64,000 nt of DNA, taken from assembly GCF_038404985.1 (NCBI RefSeq), contig NZ_JBBKBA010000001.1, forward strand, positions 1,826,001-1,890,000. Direction: 5' to 3'. Position numbers and translations under genes: made by a program. The stretch's first letter is position 1; every line of letters starts with the position of its first letter. The notes under the pieces were generated by a model, which saw only the letters and a program-made list of their open reading frames with translations, ran no database searches and was not told the DNA's origin. Below are positions 8,580 through 17,611 of the stretch, in pieces. Origin of the DNA: Ferrovibrio sp. MS7. Lineage in GTDB: Bacteria > Pseudomonadota > Alphaproteobacteria > Ferrovibrionales > Ferrovibrionaceae.

Positions 8580-9150
8580 ATTGTGTCACCGTTTCGGGTG
8601 TTGGGCAAATCCAGGCCTCGCGGTCGAGCGCGAACCAGCGCACGTTGCGCTCCCATAGCAGTTTCTCGCCCTCCGGCGCGAAACCAAGCTTCAGCAGCAC
8701 GCGTTGCGAGGCGCCGTTGCCCGGCGCGGTAACGGCAAAGACATGCGCCAGGCCCGCCGCGCCGAAGCCATGATGCAGTGCGGCGCGGCCGGCCTCGGAA
8801 GCCAGGCCACGGCCCCAATGGGTCTTGTTCAGCAGGTAGAGCAGTTCCACCGCATCGGCCTCCGGCACATAGCGCAGGCCGCATTGGCCCAGCAGCCGGC
8901 CGCTGGTGCGGTCGGCCACGGCCCAGACGCCATAGCCGCGCTGTGTCCAGGAGGTGCCGAAATTGTGGATGTTGCTCTTGGCCCGTTCCTCGGCCTGGGC
9001 CGGCGAAAGCCCGCGCCCCGGCAGCATGTGGCGCATCACCGTGTCGTCGGCATAGAAGCGTGCCAGGCCCTGCCAGTCGCCGGGCTGGAAGCCGCGCAGC
9101 CGCAGGCGCTCGGTTTCAATTTCAGGCGCGGTCATCAGTCCTGGATTCAT
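8569..9150 (-). CDS. GNAT-family N-acetyltransferase (RimJ/RimL-like)
   Basis: This 193-residue protein starts like the RimJ/RimL branch (ETERLRLRGFQPGDWQGLARFYAD). It has the acetyl-CoA pyrophosphate loop region WGRGLASEAGRAALHHGF and ends with NGASQRVLLKLGFAPEGEKL. It transfers an acetyl group from acetyl-CoA to an unidentified amine. ATG 9150 overlaps the methyltransferase stop as ATGA, which favours coupled translation; ATG 9135, behind an AGGA, is the alternative start. Confidence 0.88.
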   Translation of the reverse strand: MNPGLMTAPEIETERLRLRGFQPGDWQGLARFYADDTVMRHMLPGRGLSPAQAEERAKSNIHNFGTSWTQRGYGVWAVADRTSGRLLGQCGLRYVPEADAVELLYLLNKTHWGRGLASEAGRAALHHGFGAAGLAHVFAVTAPGNGASQRVLLKLGFAPEGEKLLWERNVRWFALDREAWICPTPETVTQSVP

Positions 9151-9683
9151 AGGCGCCGCGCCGCGATACGCTGGCGCATGGCCGTTTTTGGTTGGCTTTC
9201 CTCGCCCTGCTCGAAGGCGAGTACTTGGCAATGTGGTCGGCAGAGATCGAATAGTTCGTTCTCGGCCAGCAGGAAATCCGGGTTGGACGGTTTGCCGAAG
9301 CGTTCGTTGCCGCGCATGAAAGTTTCATAGAGCAGCAGGCCGCCGGGTTCCAGGGCGGCGAAGAGTGCCGGAAACAATGGCCGCCACAGGTAGTTCGTCA
9401 CCACGATGGCGGCGAAGGCGCGGTTGGCCAGCGGCCAGGGAGCATTGCCTTCGAGATCGGCCTGCAGCAGTTCCGCGCCAGGTTGGCCTTGCAGATCGGC
9501 AACGCCGCGCAGGTCGATATCGACGAAGCAGACCGGGTGGCGGTTTTCCAGGAACAGCCGGCCATGGCGCCCGCCGCCGCAGGCGAGATCGAGCACCGCA
9601 CCACCCGGTTTGGTGGTGGGGGCGAAGCGCGCAATCCAGGCCGAAGCCCCATCCCCCTTGCTGTGCACCGGCAACTGCCCCAT
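9147..9683 (-). CDS. Class I SAM-dependent methyltransferase (TehB-like)
   Basis: The 178 residues form a compact Rossmann methyltransferase. Motif I is LDLACGGGRHGRLFL, the acidic residue after strand 2 is in FVDIDL, and LQADLEG and VVTNYLWRP follow. Size and motif I resemble TehB and related small methyltransferases. The substrate is unknown. It is the first gene of a methyltransferase, GNAT and IMPase run, divergent from the DUF1178 gene with a 58-base promoter gap. Confidence 0.85.
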   Translation of the reverse strand: MGQLPVHSKGDGASAWIARFAPTTKPGGAVLDLACGGGRHGRLFLENRHPVCFVDIDLRGVADLQGQPGAELLQADLEGNAPWPLANRAFAAIVVTNYLWRPLFPALFAALEPGGLLLYETFMRGNERFGKPSNPDFLLAENELFDLCRPHCQVLAFEQGEESQPKTAMRQRIAARRL

Positions 9684-9741
9684 ATATTAGTCAATAATCA
9701 TCAATACTTGGGTCCCCCCAGCGGAATCAAGCGGCAACGCG

Positions 9742-10161
9742 ATGATCAAATACGAGTTGAAATGTAAAAAGGAACATGTCTTCGAGGCGTGGTTCCAGGA
9801 TAGCGCCACCTACGACGTGCAAGCGAAGAAGGGCCAGGTGCAGTGTCCGCATTGCGGCTCGCGCAAGATCGCCAAGGCGCCGATGGCGCCGCGCCTCGCC
9901 CGTTCCAGGGGCGAACAGGCCGCCGACGAGGCCCGCATGGCGGCGGATGCGCGCAAGGCGCTGCTGGCGTTGCGCGAACATGTCGAGAAGAATGCCGATT
10001 ATGTCGGCGCGGAATTCCCCGAGGAAGCGCGCAAGATGCATTACGGCGATGCCGAGACGCGCAACATCTACGGCGAAGCCACACCCGACGAGGCCAAGGA
10101 ACTGGCCGAGGAAGGCATCGAGGTGACGTCGATCCCGTGGATTCCCCGGGGGGATGCGTAA
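9742..10161 (+). CDS. DUF1178 family protein
   Basis: This is a 139-residue soluble protein with the family start (MIKYELKCKKEHVFEAWFQDS) and a zinc-ribbon-like CPHCGS at residues 35-40. The charged helical middle and the end (EGIEVTSIPWIP) also fit. The function is not known. In many alphaproteobacteria it follows the grxC-nitrilase pair; here three minus-strand genes (7717-9683) separate them. Confidence 0.9.
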   Translation: MIKYELKCKKEHVFEAWFQDSATYDVQAKKGQVQCPHCGSRKIAKAPMAPRLARSRGEQAADEARMAADARKALLALREHVEKNADYVGAEFPEEARKMHYGDAETRNIYGEATPDEAKELAEEGIEVTSIPWIPRGDA

Positions 10162-10183
10162 GTAGACACAAATATACAAATAT

Positions 10184-10257
10184 CGTCATGCCCGGGCTCG
10201 ACCCGGGCATCTCTCTCAATTTAGCCTGAGATGCCCGGCTCAAGGCCGGGCATGACG
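10184..10257. repeat. Nested palindromic intergenic repeat (class A)
   Basis: Arms GTCATGCCCGGGctcgacCCGGGCATCTC and TGAGATGCCCGGctcaaggCCGGGCATGAC face each other across about 14 bases. It lies 3' of the DUF1178 gene. There is no T-run next to it, so it is not a standard terminator. Confidence 0.85.
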
Positions 10258-10303
10258 AGTTTATAAAGAAACGGGCTGTGGAATTTAAGCCATAACAAAG
10301 ACC

Positions 10304-10397
10304 GTCATACTCCGCGTAGGCGGAGTATCCACGAGTTTTCTTTATTTCGATTGCTCAAGCAAAAACGCGTGGATGGTCGGCCTTCGCCGACCATGAC
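10304..10397. repeat. Nested palindromic intergenic repeat (class B)
   Basis: The layout is as in class A but with different inner parts. One arm is GTCAT, a hairpin ACTCCGCgtagGCGGAGT, and ATCCACG. After about 35 AT-rich bases comes CGTGGAT, a hairpin GGTCGGCcttcGCCGACC, and ATGAC. Outer ends GTCAT/ATGAC and inner boxes ATCCACG/CGTGGAT are kept while the hairpin stems differ. Confidence 0.8.
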
Positions 10398-10423
10398 GTT
10401 TTATGTAGGTCTGGTCCTGAAAT

Positions 10424-10873
10424 TCACAGCAGGTCGCGCAGCATCGCCACCAGCGGCACATCGGCCGGCGGCATCGGCAACTCGCTCATCTTTACCGGCC
10501 GCACCCATTTCAGTGCCTGGCCCTCGCGGCCCTCGGGCTGCCCAGCCCAGCGGCGGCAGACATAGAGCGGCATCAGCAGGTGGAAATCATCGTAGCTGTG
10601 GCTGGCGAAGGTGAACGGCGCCAGGCAGGCGGCGCTGATATCGAGGCCGAGTTCCTCGCGCAGCTCGCGCAAGAGCGCCGCTTCGGGCGTCTCGTTCGCT
10701 TCCACCTTGCCGCCGGGAAATTCCCACATGCCGGCCAGCTTCTTGCCCGGCGGGCGCTGGGTCAGCAGCACGCGGCCATCGGCATCCACCAGGGCCACCG
10801 CCACCACCAGCACCACCGGTTTCGGCTTCAGCACGCTTTCGGCATCGCCGGGGCAGAGCGGGTCGGCGTTCAT
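10424..10873 (-). CDS. mutT: MutT: 8-oxo-dGTP diphosphatase (Nudix)
   Basis: The 149-residue protein has an intact Nudix box (GGKVEANETPEAALLREL followed by REELG) and the MutT-like start of the domain (VVAVALVDADGRVLLTQRP). It removes oxidised dGTP from the nucleotide pool to prevent A:T to C:G mutations. It starts 7 bases after argJ, an arrangement common in alphaproteobacteria, so it is the last gene of a ppiC-argJ-mutT operon. Confidence 0.92.
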   Translation of the reverse strand: MNADPLCPGDAESVLKPKPVVLVVAVALVDADGRVLLTQRPPGKKLAGMWEFPGGKVEANETPEAALLRELREELGLDISAACLAPFTFASHSYDDFHLLMPLYVCRRWAGQPEGREGQALKWVRPVKMSELPMPPADVPLVAMLRDLL

Positions 10874-10880
10874 CGTGCGA

Positions 10881-12113
10881 TTAGCTGCGGTAATCGGCGT
10901 TGATGTCGATATAGCCGTGCGTCAGGTCGCAGGTCCAGACCACGGCCTTGCCCTTGCCCACGCCGACATCGACGCCGATGCGCACATCGTCGCTCTTGAA
11001 ATGTGCCGTGGCGGCGGCTTCGTCATGGTCCTTGCGCACCATGCCCTTCGAGGTCACGGCTTTGCCGCCGATGGTCACCACCAGCTTGTCGCGGTTGGCC
11101 TGCTCGCCGCTCTTGCCCACGGCCATGACGATACGGCCCCAATTGGCATCGGCACCGGCAATCGCGGTTTTCACCAATGGCGAATTGGCGATGGCGCGGG
11201 CGATGACGCGTGCGGCGGCATCGTTCTTGGCGCCGGTCACGCTCACCGTCACCAGCTTCTGCGCGCCTTCGCCATCCTTGGCGATCAATTGCGCCAGTTC
11301 GGCCATCACTTGAGTCAGCGCGCGGCGGAAATCCGCCAGCGCCTTGTCATTTGCCTTGGCCGGCGCCTTGTTGCCGGCAGCACCGGTGGCGAACAGCAGC
11401 ACGGTATCGGAGGTGGAGGTGTCGCCGTCCACCGTGAGGCAGTTGAAGCTCTGATCGTTGGCACCTTTAAGCAACGCCTGCAACACATCGGTCGGCAGCT
11501 TGGCATCCGTCACCAGGAAGGCCAGCATGGTCGCCATGTCCGGCGCGATCATGCCCGAACCCTTGGCGATACCGTTGATCGTCACCGGCTTGCCGTCGAT
11601 CTTGCAGGTGGCGGTGGCGAGCTTGGGGAAGGTGTCAGTGGTCATGATGGCGCGGGCCGCAGCGGCCCAGCCATCGCCGGTCAGCGCCTTCTTCAGCTTC
11701 GGCATCTGCGCCACGATCTTCTCGGCCGGCAGCAATTGGCCGATCACGCCGGTGGAGGCGAGATAGATCTGGTTCGCCTTGGCGCCCAGCGCCTTGGCCG
11801 CGCCCTCGGCAGTGGCCTTCACCGCCGCGAGGCCGGCCTTGCCGGTGAACACATTGGCGATGCCGGCATTCACCACCAGGCCGCGCGCCGGCTTGCCCAG
11901 GATCTTGCGGCCCCATTCCACCGGCGCACCCGGCATCGAGGATTGCGTGAACAGGCCCGCCGCCTTGGTGCCAGGCGCCAGTTCGATCAGTAGCAGGTCG
12001 TCGCGGTTCTTGTAGCGCATGCCGCTATGGCCGGTGGCCAGGCGCGCGCCGGCAATGGCAGGCAGGCTGGGCAGGGTCTTGGGGGCAAGCGGCGAAACCG
12101 GATGCGCGGCCAT
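10881..12113 (-). CDS. argJ: ArgJ: glutamate N-acetyltransferase / amino-acid acetyltransferase
   Basis: The protein has 410 residues, the usual ArgJ length. The self-cleavage region reads KGSGMIAPDMATMLAFLVTDA in part; the Thr of MATML becomes the N-terminal nucleophile of the beta chain. Other signatures are DGDTSTSDT and the C-terminal THGYIDINADYRS. It recycles the acetyl group from N-acetylornithine to glutamate in arginine synthesis and may also make N-acetylglutamate from acetyl-CoA. The stretch GLVVNAGIANVFTG differs slightly from the common NSGNANAFTG. Confidence 0.95.
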   Translation of the reverse strand: MAAHPVSPLAPKTLPSLPAIAGARLATGHSGMRYKNRDDLLLIELAPGTKAAGLFTQSSMPGAPVEWGRKILGKPARGLVVNAGIANVFTGKAGLAAVKATAEGAAKALGAKANQIYLASTGVIGQLLPAEKIVAQMPKLKKALTGDGWAAAARAIMTTDTFPKLATATCKIDGKPVTINGIAKGSGMIAPDMATMLAFLVTDAKLPTDVLQALLKGANDQSFNCLTVDGDTSTSDTVLLFATGAAGNKAPAKANDKALADFRRALTQVMAELAQLIAKDGEGAQKLVTVSVTGAKNDAAARVIARAIANSPLVKTAIAGADANWGRIVMAVGKSGEQANRDKLVVTIGGKAVTSKGMVRKDHDEAAATAHFKSDDVRIGVDVGVGKGKAVVWTCDLTHGYIDINADYRS

Positions 12114-12144
12114 GGCGGCGTTTCCTCGTCTTCTCTGATCTAAT

Positions 12145-13119
12145 TTACTTCTTGGGAGCCGGCGCCAGGGTCGGGAGCTGGCCCGCCGGCTTGGGCTGTT
12201 CCACGATCTCGATCTTGGCGCCCTTCTTCAGGTCGTTGACCGTCTGCTCGACGATCTCGCGCACCAGGATGTCGCGCACTTCGTCGGCGACGTCGTTGAA
12301 GGACGGCGGCGGCGCCACGCGGCGCGCTTCCACCTTGATGATGTGGAAACCGAACTGGGTCTTCACCGGCTTCTGCGTCACCTGGCCGGGCTGCAGCGCG
12401 AAGGCGGCTTCGGCGAATTCGGGCACCATCTGGTCCTTGGTGAAGAAGCCGAGGTCGCCGCCAGTGGTGGCGGTCGGGCCGGTCGAACGCTTCTTCGACA
12501 CGTCGCCGAAATCCTGGCCCTTCTTCACGTCTTCCAGCGCCGCCATGGCGTCGGCTTCGGTGGCGACCAGGATATGGCGGGCATGCACTTCGTCGCGCGG
12601 CGGCTGGGCCTTGATCAAGTCGTCGTAACGCTGCTTCAGCCGCGCCTCGGTGAGCTGCTGCGACACGGCGCGCTCAAGGAAGGCCTGCTGCATCACGTTT
12701 TCACGCGCCACTTTAAGCTGATCCTTCACCTTCGGATCATTGTCGATCTTGGCCTTCTCGGCGGCCTCGTTGATCAGGCGGCGGGCGACGATCTCGTTGA
12801 TCAGCGCCGGCATGATGGTGTCGAGCGGCGCCTGGCGCATCTGCGGCGGCAGCGTCTCATACACGGCGGCGACCTGCGAGCGGGTGATGGCCTGGCCGTT
12901 CACGCGTGCCACCACCGGGTCATTGGCAGCCGGGGCAGCAGCCTGGGCGGGTGCCGCCGGCTTGGCGCCTTGGGCCAGCACGGTGGTCGGCATGGTGGCC
13001 GGCAGCGAGCAGGCCAGCAGGCCGGCGATGAGGGCAAGGCGGGAAGCGGAGAGATGGAACACGGGCGGGCTCGCGGGAAGAGGGGAGGGGTGCATTAAAA
13101 GCGGCGCCAGCATAGCCAT
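12145..13119 (-). CDS. Exported peptidyl-prolyl cis-trans isomerase (parvulin/SurA-like)
   Basis: This 324-residue exported protein starts with a hydrophobic signal (LALIAGLLACSLPATMPTTVLA). Either signal peptidase I cleavage after VLA or a lipobox ending LLAC is possible. A SurA-type N-terminal helical domain follows (around 70-170). The parvulin domain covers about 180-275, with VHARHILVATEADA and GDLGFFTKDQMVPEF. It helps fold outer-membrane proteins. ATG 13119 was chosen for its GGGAGG site; GTG 13158 has none. The alanine/proline linker is low complexity. argJ follows after 31 bases. Confidence 0.9.
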   Translation of the reverse strand: MAMLAPLLMHPSPLPASPPVFHLSASRLALIAGLLACSLPATMPTTVLAQGAKPAAPAQAAAPAANDPVVARVNGQAITRSQVAAVYETLPPQMRQAPLDTIMPALINEIVARRLINEAAEKAKIDNDPKVKDQLKVARENVMQQAFLERAVSQQLTEARLKQRYDDLIKAQPPRDEVHARHILVATEADAMAALEDVKKGQDFGDVSKKRSTGPTATTGGDLGFFTKDQMVPEFAEAAFALQPGQVTQKPVKTQFGFHIIKVEARRVAPPPSFNDVADEVRDILVREIVEQTVNDLKKGAKIEIVEQPKPAGQLPTLAPAPKK

Positions 13120-13189
13120 TTCCAGCCTCCCGGCAAGGCCGCGATTGTCAGGGTTCACAGGCTTTTCAAGTCTTTATTCGGTCAGCTTC

Positions 13190-15688
13190 TTATCCGGCTT
13201 TTCCGGGCTTCGGCTGGCTCAAGCCGGCAGCTTCGCGCAGCGCAGCGATTTCGGCGCGCAGTTCTTCGATCAGCGGGGTGCTATGGCGCAGATACCGGGC
13301 CTCGGCGGCCAGGATGATCTCGAAGGCGCGGTATTTCAGGGCGCGGCGGTCGACACGCGGGGCGTCGGTGCCGTCCAGGCCGGAATCGCAGACGATGTCG
13401 ATCAGTCGCTCCACGCCATGCAGCCGGCCCCAGAGATAGTCGTTCTCGCGGTGCGGCCGGCTGAAGAAGGCACCGAAACGGCCGAAATTGATGCCCTTCA
13501 GCGTGTTGGCATCGCGGATGGCGCGGGCATCTTCCGGGCTGATGCGGTCGATGCGGATTTCGTTAAATTCGCCCAGGTCTCGCCAGTTGGTGATGGTGAA
13601 GGTCAGCACGTCCCAGAAGGCAAAGCCGATATAGCTTTCCAGGATGTCGCGCCGCGCCACCCGGCTCCAGTCGTCGGGATGCAGTGTGGCAAGCAGGGCA
13701 TCCAGCCGGTTGGTGGTGGCATTCAGCGCGATGTCGGCATTGAGGCCATCGACGATGGCGTCGATCTCGTGCAGATGCGCGTCGGCGAATTCGGCGGCAT
13801 CCTGCGCCAGTTTCTCCGGCTCCATTGGCTGGATCGAGCGGCGGAACAACTGCCGGATGCGTGATGCCGTGTCGATCGAGACGAAGCCGCCGGTATCGAA
13901 ACGCCGCAAGGTTTCAAGTTCGCCGTAGAGCAGCCGTTTGAGCTGGTTGAGCTGCACGGCTTCCAGCCCCTGATGCTCGGGATCGCCGATCTTGGCATAA
14001 AAGGTGTTCAGCCGTTGCAGCAGAAAGCGCAGGCGGCGCTGACGGAAGGCGACGTCGAAGGCGAGCAGGAAACGCACCCAGGGCGGCAGTTCGTCGCGAT
14101 TGCTTGCCAAAGTGGTGCGGGCATAGCTCGGTGCCGTGGCGCAGACCTGGCGCACCGTGGCCCAGCGCGTGATCACTTGTGCGATCCAGGCGGATTCGAT
14201 GGAGTTCTCGCGCAGTTCGCTGATGCGCTCGATCTGCCGGTTGATGAATTGCTGCACGGCGCCGAGCTTGAGGCGGATATAGCCTTCATAGGCGAAGCCG
14301 GCATCCTGCGCGGCGCGCGCGCTCGCAGCCAGCCGCCAGGCGCGGATCTGGTCCTCGTTCAGCGGCCCGTCGCGGCCTTCCGGCGCATGCTCGCTCACCA
14401 GGCGGGAAATCTGCGGCTGCGTCGCGTCGATGATGCCGCGCAGATGCCGCACGCGCTCGTTGAAGCGGCTGACCCAGATCAGTTCATCCGAAATCGGCTG
14501 GTTGCGCGGGATATCGGAAAGTGCGCCTTTGAGCGTGCGGAAAAAGCCCGGGATGCGGCCAGTGGGCGGCGGCGGTGGCCGGATCGGCGCCGGATCGATA
14601 TAGACCAGGCGGCGGTCGACCTGGCGGTAGGCCGGGCGACCGCGGATCGCCTTCATCGCCGAGGCGAAGGGTTTGTTGTTCAGCACGCCGCCATCGACGA
14701 AGGAAGTCAGCGATGGATCCAGCCCGGCGCCGAGATAGTCGCCGAAATTCTTCCTAAGGAAGGCTTCCTTGCTTTCCCATTGCCGGCCGCGTTCGGCCAG
14801 CAGCGCGTCGATTTCGCTCAATTGCGCTGGTGGGAAGGCGCCGGGAAAGGCCGAGGTGGCGCGGCCGGCGAAGGCCAGGGCCGGCGCATCCAGTTTGGTG
14901 AAATCGGAAATCTCCTCGCCATCCTGCCAGCGGCGGTACTGGAATTTCAGCATGTGGCGATGCTCGCGGTCGCGCACGAAGGGCGGATCGTGGATCGGGA
15001 TATGCTGCAGATAGCCATAGAAATCGGTGACGGTGACGAACAGGTCGAGCTGCAGGCCGGCCGGCATCAGCGAGGCGCCGGGCTCGGCGGGATCGCCCAT
15101 GGCTTCCAGGCCCTGCAGCAGCTTGCGCCCGAGATGCATGCCGTCGAAAGGCGGCTCGAACCAGCGCGAGCGGGTGAACAGCGACACCTTCTCGCGGATC
15201 TCCGGATCGGCCAGCAGGCGGCCGAGCCTGGAGCGCGAGGCCAGCCAGAGCAGGGGCCGCATGAACCATTTGCTCCAGGGCGAGGCGCGCTTGGAGCGGT
15301 CGAGCAGTTTGCTCACATCGGCCTGCTTCAGCCACAGGTCGCGGAAATGCGACAGCCGCAGGTCATGTGCCAGGGCGCGGGCCAGCATGATGCCGTTCAT
15401 ACCGCCGGCCGAGGCGCCGGCGATCACGTCCACGATCACCCGCAGCTCGATATGCTTGCTCAGTTCCTGGATCAGCTCGAAATAGATCAGCTCGCTATCC
15501 GCCGGATGCTTCTCGGCATCCTCGGTATCGGCATAGCTGATGGTCTCGCGGCTGCCCTTGGGCAGGGTGTGGAAGGCCTTGGAAGCGCGCACGAGTTTCA
15601 GGATTTCCTTCGACACGCCATGCATGTAGATGGCGAGCGAGACGCCGCCAAAACACACCAGAGCCAGGCGCAGTTCCTTCTCTTGCAC
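13190..15688 (-). CDS. Large patatin-like phospholipase with C-terminal DUF3376-type region
   Basis: The protein has 832 residues. The N-terminal 350 form a patatin hydrolase: an oxyanion-type start (LVCFGGVSLAIYMHGVSKE), the nucleophile elbow GASAGG, and the catalytic aspartate in VDGGVLNNKPF. The rest is a long helical region typical of the DUF3376 patatin group, with unknown function. It probably hydrolyses membrane lipids or lipid-like esters. No signal peptide is visible. The GTG at 15688 lies behind a strong AGGAGG site. It is divergent from ribA and 70 bases upstream of ppiC. Confidence 0.88.
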   Translation of the reverse strand: MQEKELRLALVCFGGVSLAIYMHGVSKEILKLVRASKAFHTLPKGSRETISYADTEDAEKHPADSELIYFELIQELSKHIELRVIVDVIAGASAGGMNGIMLARALAHDLRLSHFRDLWLKQADVSKLLDRSKRASPWSKWFMRPLLWLASRSRLGRLLADPEIREKVSLFTRSRWFEPPFDGMHLGRKLLQGLEAMGDPAEPGASLMPAGLQLDLFVTVTDFYGYLQHIPIHDPPFVRDREHRHMLKFQYRRWQDGEEISDFTKLDAPALAFAGRATSAFPGAFPPAQLSEIDALLAERGRQWESKEAFLRKNFGDYLGAGLDPSLTSFVDGGVLNNKPFASAMKAIRGRPAYRQVDRRLVYIDPAPIRPPPPPTGRIPGFFRTLKGALSDIPRNQPISDELIWVSRFNERVRHLRGIIDATQPQISRLVSEHAPEGRDGPLNEDQIRAWRLAASARAAQDAGFAYEGYIRLKLGAVQQFINRQIERISELRENSIESAWIAQVITRWATVRQVCATAPSYARTTLASNRDELPPWVRFLLAFDVAFRQRRLRFLLQRLNTFYAKIGDPEHQGLEAVQLNQLKRLLYGELETLRRFDTGGFVSIDTASRIRQLFRRSIQPMEPEKLAQDAAEFADAHLHEIDAIVDGLNADIALNATTNRLDALLATLHPDDWSRVARRDILESYIGFAFWDVLTFTITNWRDLGEFNEIRIDRISPEDARAIRDANTLKGINFGRFGAFFSRPHRENDYLWGRLHGVERLIDIVCDSGLDGTDAPRVDRRALKYRAFEIILAAEARYLRHSTPLIEELRAEIAALREAAGLSQPKPGKAG

Positions 15689-15822
15689 CGCGAATCCTCC
15701 TTAACTTCCGGCAGTCTGCGCCTCGCCGCCCGGCTTCACAAGGCAGGAATCCGCACGGCTTTCCCCAGGGGAGGACCGGGGAGCGGCTTGCAGGCAGAAG
15801 CCTGGGGGCGTAAAGGGTTGCC

Positions 15823-16938
15823 ATGCCTCTCGATGCTGAAACCATCGCCGTCAGCACCGACCGCGCCGCCCATGAATGGCGTCGTGGCCGGGCCGTGCTG
15901 CTGCAATCGGCGACGGGCAATTACCTGGCGCTGGCCGCCGAAACCCTGAGCGAGATGGCGCTGGCCCAGGCGCTTGCCCTGGCGGGCGCCGGCGCCGCCG
16001 AGGCGGCCCTGGCGCTCACTGCGCAGCGCGCCGCCGTGCTGCATATCCTGCCCAACGGGCATGACACCCTGCTGCTGCCGTTGGCCGAATTGCCGGTGCC
16101 AGTCCCTGAACGTGCCAGCCTGATCCGCGACCTCGCCGATGCCAGCCGCGACCTGGCGGCGCCCTTGCGCGGGCCTTATCAGCGATTGCGCGGGGCACCG
16201 CCGCCGGCAGCCGCTGCTGCGATCAAGCTGGCCAAGGTGGCCTACCTGCTGCCCGCCGCCGTGCTGATCCCGCTGGGCGAGGCTGTGCTGTCCGATCTTC
16301 TGGTGCGGGTGCAGGCCGAAGCCATCACCGCCTATGACCAGGCGGCGGCGGAAAGCCTGAAACCGGTGAGCCAGGCGCGGCTGCCGGTGGCCGATGCCGA
16401 GGATGCACGGCTTTATGCCTTCCGTGCCGCTGATGGCGGGCCGGAACATTTCGCCCTGGTGATCGGCCGGCCCGATCCCGGCCAGCCGGTGCTGGCGCGG
16501 CTGCATTCGGAATGCTTCACCGGCGACCTGCTTGGCAGCCTGCGCTGCGATTGCGGCGAGCAGTTGCGCGGCGCCGTGCGCACCATCCGCGAGTCCGGCG
16601 GCGGTGTCCTGCTCTACATGGCACAGGAAGGCCGTGGCATCGGCCTGGTCAACAAGTTGCGCGCCTACCAGCTCCAGGACGAGGGCTTCGACACCGTGGA
16701 GGCCAACCTGCGCATCGGCTATGCCGCTGACGAACGCTGGTTCCTGCCCGCCGCCCGCATGCTCAAGCTGCTCGGCTTTTCCAGCGTGCGGCTGCTGACC
16801 AACAACCCCGAGAAGGTGGATGGCCTGTCTGCCGCCGGTATCGAAGTGGCCGAGCGGGTGCCGCACAAATTCCCCGCCAACAGCCATAACGAAGCCTACC
16901 TGGCGACCAAGAAGAAGCGCTCAGGGCATTATCTGTAA
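15823..16938 (+). CDS. ribA: GTP cyclohydrolase II (RibA)
   Basis: The C-terminal 200 residues of this 371-residue protein are a complete GTP cyclohydrolase II: LARLHSECFTGDLLGSLRCD with its zinc cysteines, YMAQEGRGIGLVNKLRAYQL, and RLLTNNPEKVDGL. The first step of riboflavin synthesis, GTP to a pyrimidine phosphate, should be catalysed. The N-terminal 170 residues are alanine-rich and look like the degenerate extra domain found in many alphaproteobacterial RibA proteins. No FMN riboswitch is visible upstream, and no other rib gene is close. Confidence 0.93.
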   Translation: MPLDAETIAVSTDRAAHEWRRGRAVLLQSATGNYLALAAETLSEMALAQALALAGAGAAEAALALTAQRAAVLHILPNGHDTLLLPLAELPVPVPERASLIRDLADASRDLAAPLRGPYQRLRGAPPPAAAAAIKLAKVAYLLPAAVLIPLGEAVLSDLLVRVQAEAITAYDQAAAESLKPVSQARLPVADAEDARLYAFRAADGGPEHFALVIGRPDPGQPVLARLHSECFTGDLLGSLRCDCGEQLRGAVRTIRESGGGVLLYMAQEGRGIGLVNKLRAYQLQDEGFDTVEANLRIGYAADERWFLPAARMLKLLGFSSVRLLTNNPEKVDGLSAAGIEVAERVPHKFPANSHNEAYLATKKKRSGHYL

Positions 16939-16954
16939 ATAGGCGCCGTATCCA

Positions 16955-17611
16955 TCAGCCGTGCAGATGCCGTCCTGGCTCATCTATGGTCAGCACCAGG
17001 CGCTCATGGCCTGGCCGATAGGGTGGCGAGCGATGTACCACGCCGCGGCCATTCCAGGCCGGGTCACGCTCGCCGCGCAGCAATGCGGCCCAGCCGGGCT
17101 GCAGGCTCGCCACGGCGTCGGGATCGCGCAGCACGGCGGCATTGTCGCCACGGCCCAAGGCGGACCGGTTGACCTTGTCATCCGGTAGCCATTCGGTGCC
17201 AGGACCGGCATAGCTGCATAGCAGCCGCTGCCCCACCATGTCGGTGTGATAGAAGCGGCAGGCATTGCCGCGCACGGGAGCCAGCCCGACATGCAGCCGC
17301 GGCGCGCGGCTCTGGCGCCGGAACCAGTCGATCAAGGTGGCGATATCGGCCATCAGCAACTGCAAGCCGGTGCCGGCATTCCGCATTGGCTGTGGCTGCC
17401 AGCCTGGGGCGGCAAATGCCTGCAGCGTCGCCTGTTGTGACGGCTCATCGCGACGGACCCAGAATTGCAGGCCATCCTCGGCTTCTGCCGCGAGATGCCG
17501 CGCCGCGCTGAACAGACAAGGCGATAAATCACGGCGCCAGATGGCGATGTTGGATTGTGGCCGCCACACTGCGGCAGCCGGCACCATCCTGCGCAACGCC
17601 GGCATATTCAT
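16955..17611 (-). CDS. DUF1826 family protein linked to a zinc GTPase
   Basis: The 218-residue protein matches the DUF1826 family, with the conserved stretches [25 protein letters not shown] (in pieces), [19 protein letters not shown] and a C-terminal LTIDEP. The conserved His and Asp residues could bind a metal, but no activity is established. ATG 17611 overlaps the stop of the GTPase gene as ATGA, so translation is coupled. The Zur-type palindrome before the GTPase should control both genes, tying DUF1826 to zinc shortage. Confidence 0.88.
   Translation of the reverse strand: MNMPALRRMVPAAAVWRPQSNIAIWRRDLSPCLFSAARHLAAEAEDGLQFWVRRDEPSQQATLQAFAAPGWQPQPMRNAGTGLQLLMADIATLIDWFRRQSRAPRLHVGLAPVRGNACRFYHTDMVGQRLLCSYAGPGTEWLPDDKVNRSALGRGDNAAVLRDPDAVASLQPGWAALLRGERDPAWNGRGVVHRSPPYRPGHERLVLTIDEPGRHLHG

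Noticed and set aside
15689-15822. FMN riboswitch before ribA
   Set aside because: The conserved AGGG...GGCGGG and AGCCGACGG-type elements are not present.
13973-15949. A 658-residue open frame on + opposite the large patatin
   Set aside because: A GC-rich antisense frame without domains; the patatin on - has intact catalytic motifs. Similar shadows at 3779-5740, 25678-27366, 29576-31315 and 58534-60087 were rejected for the same reason.
15823-16340. RibBA fusion (dihydroxybutanone phosphate synthase at the RibA N-terminus)
   Set aside because: The N-terminal part is alanine-rich and lacks the acidic active-site motifs of RibB.
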